A stretch of 9,486 bases of DNA from Rhodobacterales bacterium CG2_30_65_12 (GTDB lineage: Bacteria > Pseudomonadota > Alphaproteobacteria > Rhodobacterales > Rhodobacteraceae). Where the stretch lies: contig MNZL01000098.1 in NCBI GenBank assembly GCA_001873585.1, positions 1 through 9,486 on the forward strand, read 5' to 3'. Made by a program: the position numbers and the translations under genes. Below the pieces are notes generated by a model that made no database searches, was not told the DNA's origin, and saw only the letters and a list, made by a program, of their open reading frames with translations. Positions 1 through 5,568 of this stretch are shown one piece after another. How positions within the stretch are numbered: the stretch's first letter is position 1; every line of letters starts with the position of its first letter.

Positions 1-61
1 CGGGGGAGAACATCCCCGCCACCGCCGGCACCCGCCTTGTATTTTTTGAAACATTGCTCAT
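1..61 (-). CDS. amrB: Memo-family protein (AmmeMemoRadiSam system protein B), N-terminal fragment
   Basis: Only the first 20 codons are inside the window; the gene continues past the left edge. Read on the minus strand from an ATG at 61-59, the peptide contains VPAVAGMFSP at residues 11-20. This matches the N-terminal hallmark of Memo-family proteins (R-x-PAVAG-x-FYP). The neighbour divergently transcribed from it is the radical SAM enzyme that gives the AmmeMemoRadiSam system its name, which strongly supports the call. Memo proteins are related in fold to extradiol dioxygenases; their bacterial role is not settled. The start is uncertain: no Shine-Dalgarno sequence is visible before the ATG. 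A GTG at codon 11 would begin directly at the conserved motif, but it has a purine-rich stretch too close to it. Identity rests on a short motif plus context. Confidence 0.72.
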   Translation of the reverse strand, partial: MSNVSKNTRRVPAVAGMFSP

Positions 62-75
62 GTGAGTGCTATATA
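46..75 (+). promoter_or_regulatory. sigma70-like promoter for the radical SAM gene
   Basis: TTGAAA at 46-51 is followed after 18 bp by TATATA at 70-75 (or CTATAT at 69-74 with 17 bp). Both boxes are close to consensus and stand out in a GC-rich background. Transcription would start around 82, giving a leader of about 37 nt before the ATG at 119. The -35 box lies within the first codons of the divergent Memo gene if that gene starts at 61. Pattern match only. Confidence 0.5.
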
Positions 76-118
76 ACAACGATCCGTTGCAAGTGTAGAG
101 CATCACCGCGAGAAAACC

Positions 119-1183
119 ATGACCGAACCCCGACATCCCGCACGTTACTGGAGCGCCCAGCCCGACGGGCGGCTGCGCTGCGAGCTTTGTCCGCGTTTTT
201 GCGCGCTGCGCGACGGCCAGCGCGGCATGTGCTTTGTGCGGATGCGTGAGGGCGACCAGATCGTGCTCGATACCTATGGCCGCTCGTCCGGCTTCTGCAT
301 CGACCCGATCGAGAAGAAACCGCTCAATCATTTCCTGCCCGGCACCTCGGTGCTCAGCTTCGGCACGGCGGGGTGCAACCTTGCCTGCAAGTTCTGCCAG
401 AACTACGATATCTCCACCGCCCGCAGTGTCGACCGTGCCTCGCCCGAAGCCCTCGCGGCGGCGGCGCAGCGGCACGGCTGCGCCTCGGTGGCCTATACCT
501 ACAACGATCCGGTGATCTTCCTCGAATATGCCGTCGATACCGCAGCGGCCTGCCGCGCGGTGGGGGTGCGCTCGGTTGCGGTCACGGCGGGCTACATCGA
601 GCCAAAACCGCGCGAGGAGTTTTTCGCGGCGATGGATGCGGCGAATATCGACCTCAAGGGCTTCACCCCCGAGTTTTATCGCAAACTCACCGGCGCCGAG
701 ATCGGCCCGGTGCTCGATACGATTGCCTACGTCGCGCAGGAAACCACCTGCTGGCTGGAACTCACCACGCTGCTGATCCCCGGCGAGAACGACAGCCCGG
801 CCGAGATCGAGGCGTTGAGTGGCTGGGTGCTGGAGCAGTGCGGCGCGGATACGCCGCTGCACTTCACCGCCTTCACGCCGCAGCACCGGATGCCGCACCA
901 CGCCGCCACGACGCTCGAATCCGTGCTTGGCGCGCGCGAGATCGCCAAGGCTGTCGGGCTGCACCACGTCTATGTCGGCAATGTTCACCACGAGGCGGCG
1001 CAATCGAGCTATTGCACCGGCTGCGGACAGCGCGTGATCGGCCGCGACTGGCACGCGATCACTGCGTGGCACCTCGACGACAGTGGCCATTGTCGCAATT
1101 GCGGCACCCGCTTTGCCGGCGTGATCGAAGGGCCGCCGGGCACCTGGGGCGCCAAGCGCCAGCCGATTCGCATCGGTGCCTGA
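119..1183 (+). CDS. amrS: AmmeMemoRadiSam system radical SAM enzyme
   Basis: This is a 354-residue cytoplasmic radical SAM protein of the COG1180 (pyruvate formate-lyase activating enzyme-like) type. The 4Fe-4S/SAM motif is CNLACKFC, with cysteines 86, 90 and 93 (C-x3-C-x2-C). Before it sits a cysteine-rich N-terminal segment (C21, C24, C28, C38) typical of this subfamily. The C terminus carries two CxxC pairs (C299/C302 and C325/C328) that look like a zinc ribbon. Conserved stretches include the IEKKPLNHF and YTYNDP regions. In this subfamily the enzyme is encoded with Memo and AMMECR1 proteins; the reaction has been little characterised, and I assign no substrate. The start at 119 is the first ATG in frame that precedes the cysteine cluster; only a weak GAG-type ribosome site precedes it. 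A Memo-like gene is divergent 57 bp upstream, and amtB is convergent downstream. Confidence 0.93.
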   Translation: MTEPRHPARYWSAQPDGRLRCELCPRFCALRDGQRGMCFVRMREGDQIVLDTYGRSSGFCIDPIEKKPLNHFLPGTSVLSFGTAGCNLACKFCQNYDISTARSVDRASPEALAAAAQRHGCASVAYTYNDPVIFLEYAVDTAAACRAVGVRSVAVTAGYIEPKPREEFFAAMDAANIDLKGFTPEFYRKLTGAEIGPVLDTIAYVAQETTCWLELTTLLIPGENDSPAEIEALSGWVLEQCGADTPLHFTAFTPQHRMPHHAATTLESVLGAREIAKAVGLHHVYVGNVHHEAAQSSYCTGCGQRVIGRDWHAITAWHLDDSGHCRNCGTRFAGVIEGPPGTWGAKRQPIRIGA

Positions 1184-1203
1184 TCTTGCGTGATCGTGCG
1201 ACG

Positions 1204-1229
1204 AAAAAACCCGGGCGCGAACGCCCGGG
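1204..1229 (-). terminator. intrinsic terminator of the glnK-amtB operon
   Basis: A perfect 8-bp stem (CCCGGGCG at 1210-1217 and CGCCCGGG at 1222-1229) closes a 4-nt loop that reads TTCG on the minus strand. It is followed on the minus strand by six T residues (plus-strand A at 1204-1209). This is a textbook rho-independent terminator for minus-strand transcription, 31 bp past the amtB stop. The plus-strand side lacks a T run, so termination of the convergent radical SAM gene here would be weaker, although the stem could still slow transcription from that side. Confidence 0.9.
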
Positions 1230-1260
1230 CAAGTTTCGGCTGAAACTCTGGAAGGAACGC

Positions 1261-2598
1261 TCAGCCGTTGGTAAATTCGGGGTAGGCTTCCATCCCCAGT
1301 TCGGCGCGGTCGAGGCCCATCGCCTCGGCTTCCTCGTCGACGCGAATGCCCATCACCATCTTCAACACCAGCCAGATCACCAGCGAGACGGTGAAGACGA
1401 AGGCGCCGACGATCACGATCGAGATCAATTGACCGCCGATCGTGGCATCACCGTTGGTGAGCAGCACCGCGATCGTGCCCCAGATTCCGGCGAACAGGTG
1501 CACCGGGACGGCGCCCACCACATCGTCGATCTTGAGCTTGTCGAGGAACGGCACGGCAAAGACCACGATCAGCCCGCCCACGGCCCCGATCAGGGTGGCC
1601 TGGCCGAGGCCGGGCGTCAGCGGCTCGGCGGTGATCGAGACGAGGCCCGCCAGCGCGCCGTTGAGCACCATCGTCAGGTCGACCTTCTTGTAAAGGAGCT
1701 GCGTGAGCACCAGCGCCGTCAGCGCGCCACCGGCGGCAGCGGTGTTGGTGTTGGCGAAGATGCGGGAGATGTCGGCGACGTTACCGGCGGTATCCATGTA
1801 GAGCTGCGAGCCGCCGTTGAAGCCGAACCAGCCCAACCACAGGATGAAGGTGCCGAGCGTGGCCAGCGTCAGGTTCGAGCCGGGAAAGGCGTTGACCTTG
1901 CCGTCCTTGGTGTATTTTCCAATCCGCGGGCCTAGCACGAGCGCGCCGGCGAGTGCGGCCCAGCCGCCGACCGAGTGCACCACGGTAGACCCGGCAAAAT
2001 CGAGAAAGCCGAAGTTGGCATCGAGAAATCCGCCGCCCCACTTCCACGACGCCTGGACCGGGTAGATCAGGCCGGTGAGGACCACGGTGAAGATCAGGAA
2101 CGGCCACAGCTTTATGCGCTCGGCCAACGTGCCCGAGACGATCGAAGCGGTGGTGGCGCAGAACATCAGCTGGAAGAAGAAGTCAGACCCGACCGAGGCA
2201 TAGGTAAGGTCGACCGCGTCGGTCCCGACGCCCACCGGCTCCAGCGAGGTCAGCGAGAAGGCGCCAAGCACGTTGGTGATGGTCCAGCCATCGCCGGGAT
2301 ACATCAGGTTGTAGCCGATCAGGTAATACATCACCGCGGCCATGGCGAAGAGCGCGATGTTCTTGGTGAGCTGCATGGTCACGTTCTTGGAGCGCACCAG
2401 GCCGGCTTCGAGCATCGAGAAGCCCGCGCCCATCCACATCACGAGGAAGCCCGTGACGAGGAACATGAAGGTGGTGAAGATGAAGCCGACCTCGGTGCCC
2501 GCCGGGGCGAGCGGGGCAACGTCGGAATCCTGCGCGAAAGCAACCACCGGCAGAAGTGCCGCCGCCGCCGCGAGGGGGAGAAGCTTGGTGAGTTTCAT
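1261..2598 (-). CDS. amtB: ammonium channel/transporter AmtB
   Basis: This 445-residue inner-membrane protein of the Amt/Mep/Rh family conducts ammonium. It opens with a Sec-type signal sequence (residues 1-22, ending VAFAQ), as bacterial AmtB proteins do, followed by many hydrophobic segments. The family signature DFAGSTVVHS (200-209) supplies Asp200 and His208. The second pore histidine is His367 in DDVVGAVPVHLFAGIWG (358-374). FFQLMF (141-146) sits where the family places its pore-gate phenylalanines. The cytoplasmic tail (from about 415, MGIRVDEEAEAMGLD) is the conserved region that contacts GlnK. The start at 2598 was chosen because it begins the signal peptide and has AAGAGGA (2609-2615) 10 nt upstream; a longer reading would overlap glnK. 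It lies 34 bp after glnK, in one operon. Confidence 0.97.
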   Translation of the reverse strand: MKLTKLLPLAAAAALLPVVAFAQDSDVAPLAPAGTEVGFIFTTFMFLVTGFLVMWMGAGFSMLEAGLVRSKNVTMQLTKNIALFAMAAVMYYLIGYNLMYPGDGWTITNVLGAFSLTSLEPVGVGTDAVDLTYASVGSDFFFQLMFCATTASIVSGTLAERIKLWPFLIFTVVLTGLIYPVQASWKWGGGFLDANFGFLDFAGSTVVHSVGGWAALAGALVLGPRIGKYTKDGKVNAFPGSNLTLATLGTFILWLGWFGFNGGSQLYMDTAGNVADISRIFANTNTAAAGGALTALVLTQLLYKKVDLTMVLNGALAGLVSITAEPLTPGLGQATLIGAVGGLIVVFAVPFLDKLKIDDVVGAVPVHLFAGIWGTIAVLLTNGDATIGGQLISIVIVGAFVFTVSLVIWLVLKMVMGIRVDEEAEAMGLDRAELGMEAYPEFTNG

Positions 2599-2632
2599 GG
2601 GATATTTGTCCTCTTGGTCTGTCAGGCCGGGC

Positions 2633-2971
2633 TTAGAGCGCGTCGCCGTCGGTTTCGCCGGTGCGCACCCGAAGGGCGCCGTCGACATCCAGGGTGAAAA
2701 TCTTGCCGTCACCGATCTTGCCGGTCTGGGCGGTCTTGGCGATTGTCTCGACAACCTGCTCAGTGAGTGAGTCGGCAACGACGATTTCGAGTTTTACCTT
2801 CGGCACGAAGTTCACGGCATACTCGGCGCCGCGATAGATCTCGGTGTGGCCCGACTGGGTGCCGAAGCCCTTGATTTCCGTCACCATCATGCCGCGCACA
2901 CCGATGGAGGTGAGCGCTTCGCGCACCTCTTCGAGCTTGAACGGCTTGATCGCTGCAATGATCAGTTTCAC
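2633..2971 (-). CDS. glnK: nitrogen regulatory protein P-II (GlnK)
   Basis: At 112 residues this is exactly the usual P-II length. The trimeric cytoplasmic sensor binds ATP/ADP and 2-oxoglutarate and blocks AmtB when nitrogen is plentiful. Key residues fall at standard positions: Gln39, Tyr51 (the uridylylation site) in YRGAEY, Lys58, Lys90 in GDGKIF, and Arg101 and Arg103 in RVRTGETD. The start is a GTG at 2971-2969, chosen because it begins the family-invariant KLIIAAIKPFK stretch and has a strong AAAAGGGG ribosome site (2978-2985) 6 nt upstream. An in-frame ATG at 3061 would add 30 residues unlike the family. Position immediately upstream of amtB favours GlnK over GlnB. The T-loop has Thr38 and Ser40 where E. 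coli proteins have Arg and Lys. Confidence 0.96.
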   Translation of the reverse strand: MKLIIAAIKPFKLEEVREALTSIGVRGMMVTEIKGFGTQSGHTEIYRGAEYAVNFVPKVKLEIVVADSLTEQVVETIAKTAQTGKIGDGKIFTLDVDGALRVRTGETDGDAL

Positions 2972-2977
2972 GTGTTT

Positions 2978-2985
2978 CCCCTTTT
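2978..2985 (-). promoter_or_regulatory. ribosome binding site deciding the GTG start of glnK
   Basis: On the minus strand AAAAGGGG ends 6 nt before the GTG codon at 2971. This spacing and strength favour GTG initiation at the family-typical N terminus over the upstream in-frame ATG at 3061. Confidence 0.8.
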
Positions 2986-3081
2986 GCCAGAAGCGAGGCT
3001 TGCCCCGCGCGATGAGCGGTTTTGCGCAATCAGCCAAGCGCGCCTGCGAGCGTGCGCTCAAGCAAACAGCAGGGTTCGGTT

Positions 3082-3115
3082 GCCTGCAAAACAGGCGAAA
3101 TGGCAGATTTTCTGC
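3082..3115. promoter_or_regulatory. paired dyads upstream of glnK, candidate NtrC-type site
   Basis: Two inverted repeats lie side by side: GCCTG-CAAAA-CAGGC (3082-3096) and GCAGA-TTT-TCTGC (3103-3115). Their centres are 20 bp apart, about two helical turns. Extended by one base on each side, the first reads TGC-N11-GCG, one base from the TGC-N11-GCA core of NtrC sites; the second fits poorly. They lie roughly 110-145 bp before the glnK start, a reasonable place for activator binding. Assignment to NtrC is inference. Confidence 0.3.
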
Positions 3116-3271
3116 AAATACACGGGTGCATGCTTAAATTTTGTGCGCTCAAAAGATGTGCAGAATGCCTTTGGGCAGCAAACACCTGCGCCTGTTCCCC
3201 CTCGTCTTCGATCGGGCGAGTCGTTAAACTTGGCGAAAACCAAGAAGCAAGAGAGCAGGTCAGCAGAATTC

Positions 3272-5458
3272 ATGGCACAGAAAGGTTCCGGGCGGTCGCC
3301 GCTGGTCGCGGACAAGCGCTATTCGACATCCGCCAACGGCAAGAAGAAGGCCGCGCCGAAGCGATCGGGCGGCGGTGGCCCGCGCAAGCCGCGCCGGCCC
3401 GCGCGCAAACGCGGGCGCAGGCTGCCGTTTTTCCTCGCCTGGCCGCTGGCGCTGATCCGGTGGGTGCTGCGCCTCGGCTTCAAGCTCGGGCTTGTCGCCA
3501 CGTTGGTGCTGGCGGCACTGATCGGCCTTGGCGTGTTCTATTTCTCCTCCACCATGCCGCCCTTGTCGCACCTCGTCGATGGCCGGGCGCAGGGCTCTGT
3601 CACCCTGATGGATCGGGATGGCGAAGTTTTCGCGTGGCGCGGTGACCAGTTTGGCGGGATCATCACCGCCGAAACGGTTTCGCCTGCGCTGAAAAACGCC
3701 GTGATCGCCACTGAAGACCGCCGCTTCTATCGCCACTTCGGCGTCAGCCCAAGGGGCATCGCCAGCGCGGTGCGGATCAACCTTTCCGAGGGGCGCGGCC
3801 CGCTCTCGGGCAACGGTGGTTCGACGCTCACCCAGCAGACGGCCAAGCTGTTGTGCCTCGGTGTGCCCTACGATCCCGCCGCCGGAATGACCGAGGCCGA
3901 ATACGAGGCCGATTGCCGCACCTCTTCGCTCTGGCGCAAGATCAAGGAAGCGGTCTTTGCGATGGGGCTTGAGGCGAAGTTTTCCAAGGACGAGATCCTG
4001 ACGATCTACCTCAACCGCGCTTATCTTGGTGCCGGGGCCTATGGCTTCGAGGCAGCGAGCCAGCGCTATTTCGGCAAGTCGGCGTCCGAGATCCGGCCCG
4101 CCGAGGCGGCGATCCTCGCCGGAGCGCTCACCGCGCCCAGCCGATACGACCCCACCAACAATCTCCAGCGCAGTTGGGACCGCGCGCTCACGGTGCTGAA
4201 ACTGATGGAGGAGCAAGGCTACATCACGGCGCAGGATGCGGCCTATGCCCGCGACCATCCTGCCGAGCTGTCGGAAGCCGCCGAGGCGCGGGCAGGCGGC
4301 TACTTTGCCGACTGGGTGATGGCCTCCGGCCCCTCCTTTCTCACCCGTGACACCACCGAAGACGTGATCATCAAGACCACCTTCGACCAGCGCCTGCAAC
4401 GCGCCGCCGAAGAGGCGCTGGCCTGGGTTTTTGAGAACAAGGTGAGCGAGGGCAGCGAGGCCCAGGCGGCGATCGTGGTGATGAGCGCCGATGGTGCGGT
4501 GCGGGCCATGGTCGGCGGTCGCAAGACCAAGGTTTCAGGCGCATTCAACCGGGCAACGCAGGCCAGGCGCCAGACCGGCTCAAGCTTCAAACCGTTCGTT
4601 TACGCCGCCGCGCTCGATCTTGGCTGGCGCTACGACAGCCTGATCGAAGATGCGCCGTTCTGCATGACCATCCCCGGCTCAGGCGAATGGTGCCCCTCGG
4701 ACTACGACAACAAGACGCGCGGCTGGGTCACGCTCACCGACGCGCTGCGCAATTCGCTCAACATCCCGGCGGTGAAGATTTCCGAAGCGGTGGGGCGCGA
4801 GAACGTGCGCACGGTGGCCGAGATGTTCGGCATCCAGTCCGACCTTGCCGCCGGCCCGGCGCTGGCGCTCGGCGCCTCGGAATCGACCCTGCTGGAAATG
4901 ACGGGCGCCTATGCCGGCATTCTCAATGGCGGCTCGTCGGTCATGCCTTATGGGCTGATCGAGCTGAGACTGCTCGGCGATGACGCGCCCCTGATGGAGC
5001 AGAGCGGCGGCATCGGCGAGCGGGTGATCACGCCGCAGGCGGCCGAACAGCTGATCTACATGATGAGCCGGGTGGTGGCCGATGGCTCGGGCCGGCGCGC
5101 CCGGCTCGATGGCTTCGAGGCCGCAGGCAAGACCGGCACGACCACGGCGGCGCGCGACGCGTGGTTTCTCGGCTTCACCGCCGATTACGTTACCGGCGTG
5201 TGGATGGGCTACGACGACAACACACCGCTCAAGGGGGTGACGGGTGGCGGCTTGCCTGCGGAAATCTGGCACGAAACCATGACCCGCGTGCAGGACGGCC
5301 TGCCGCCCCGGCGACTGCCGATGATCCGCCCCGACACAGCCCCGACGGTGGCGAACGGGCGCCAGGTGCCCGGCCTGCCTGGTGGGCGTGGCCGCACCCC
5401 CGCTGGCGCGGATTCGCTGCTCGGTGTGCTGAAGTCGATACTCGGGATCGACGGGTAG
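3272..5458 (+). CDS. bifunctional penicillin-binding protein 1A (class A PBP)
   Basis: This 728-residue protein polymerises and cross-links peptidoglycan in the periplasm. A basic, low-complexity cytoplasmic tail (1-50) precedes a membrane anchor (about 70-92). The glycosyltransferase domain follows, with ATEDRRFYRHFG (catalytic Glu148), GGSTLTQQTAK (182-192) and KFSKDEILTIYLNRAYLGAG (236-255). The transpeptidase has SSFK (nucleophile Ser437, Lys440), SLN (495-497) and KTGT (620-623). All motifs are intact. An insertion after the second glycosyltransferase motif carries Cys195 and Cys215; another cysteine pair is Cys464/Cys474. The C-terminal tail (about 681-728) is Pro/Gly/Arg-rich. The ATG at 3272 was chosen because translation upstream of it has no family-like sequence; the ribosome site is weak (AGCAGGT about 13 nt before). 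It is divergent from glnK and probably transcribed alone. Confidence 0.95.
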   Translation: MAQKGSGRSPLVADKRYSTSANGKKKAAPKRSGGGGPRKPRRPARKRGRRLPFFLAWPLALIRWVLRLGFKLGLVATLVLAALIGLGVFYFSSTMPPLSHLVDGRAQGSVTLMDRDGEVFAWRGDQFGGIITAETVSPALKNAVIATEDRRFYRHFGVSPRGIASAVRINLSEGRGPLSGNGGSTLTQQTAKLLCLGVPYDPAAGMTEAEYEADCRTSSLWRKIKEAVFAMGLEAKFSKDEILTIYLNRAYLGAGAYGFEAASQRYFGKSASEIRPAEAAILAGALTAPSRYDPTNNLQRSWDRALTVLKLMEEQGYITAQDAAYARDHPAELSEAAEARAGGYFADWVMASGPSFLTRDTTEDVIIKTTFDQRLQRAAEEALAWVFENKVSEGSEAQAAIVVMSADGAVRAMVGGRKTKVSGAFNRATQARRQTGSSFKPFVYAAALDLGWRYDSLIEDAPFCMTIPGSGEWCPSDYDNKTRGWVTLTDALRNSLNIPAVKISEAVGRENVRTVAEMFGIQSDLAAGPALALGASESTLLEMTGAYAGILNGGSSVMPYGLIELRLLGDDAPLMEQSGGIGERVITPQAAEQLIYMMSRVVADGSGRRARLDGFEAAGKTGTTTAARDAWFLGFTADYVTGVWMGYDDNTPLKGVTGGGLPAEIWHETMTRVQDGLPPRRLPMIRPDTAPTVANGRQVPGLPGGRGRTPAGADSLLGVLKSILGIDG

Positions 5459-5461
5459 GCA

Positions 5462-5479
5462 ATCGCGGCGAGACGCGAT
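5462..5479 (+). repeat. small hairpin after the PBP1A gene
   Basis: ATCGCG (5462-5467) and CGCGAT (5474-5479) can pair across a 6-nt loop, starting 4 nt after the stop codon. There is no T run afterwards, so it is at best a weak terminator or an mRNA 3' end stabiliser. Confidence 0.3.
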
Positions 5480-5495
5480 AGAAATTGGCCGTTAA

Positions 5496-5546
5496 CCGGA
5501 AATGGACCTTTGGTTGCAAGTATTGACCCGAAACGCCGATTTCCGG
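5496..5546. repeat. spaced 8-bp inverted repeat before the secretion operon
   Basis: CCGGAAAT (5496-5503) and ATTTCCGG (5539-5546) are perfect inverse complements separated by 35 bp. They bracket the only space available for a promoter of the secretion genes (5459-5568), where I could not fix a clear -35/-10 pair. This could be a two-site operator or chance. Confidence 0.35.
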
Positions 5547-5554
5547 CTTGAAGG

Positions 5555-5563
5555 CAGGACAGG
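5555..5563 (+). promoter_or_regulatory. ribosome binding site supporting the ATG start at 5569
   Basis: CAGGACAGG ends 5 nt before ATG 5569; its inner AGGA is 9 nt away. An alternative in-frame TTG start at 5548 would place this purine-rich site inside the coding region, so the ATG is preferred. Confidence 0.55.
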
Positions 5564-5568
5564 CAGAT

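Larger units (their letters stand above)
2972..3271. other. divergent intergenic region between glnK and the PBP1A gene
   Basis: The 300-bp gap must hold the promoters of both divergent units. No gene is supported in it. It contains several short dyads on the glnK side (3048-3059, 3082-3096, 3103-3115) and a small hairpin near the PBP gene (CTTGG at 3229-3233, CCAAG at 3240-3244). No convincing sigma54 -24/-12 element was found for glnK, and no clear -35/-10 pair could be fixed for either gene by eye. Confidence 0.6.

Noticed and set aside
373..1935. 520-codon plus-strand frame overlapping the radical SAM gene and the antisense of amtB
   Set aside because: It is Arg/Gly/Ala-rich with no family resemblance and spans a terminator and two well-identified genes in other frames. 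It is a GC-rich shadow.
2599..2778. 60-codon N-terminal extension of amtB
   Set aside because: It overlaps the glnK coding region in another frame and looks unlike any AmtB. The ATG at 2598 begins a proper signal peptide with a ribosome site.
3113..3130. TGCA-N10-TGCA as a classical NtrC site
   Set aside because: The spacing is one base longer than the TGC-N11-GCA consensus and the inner bases fit only on one side, so it is listed only as part of the dyad cluster.
2846..3271. 142-codon upstream extension of the PBP1A frame
   Set aside because: It is antisense to the start of glnK and runs through the regulatory gap; none of it resembles PBP sequence. It is open by chance.
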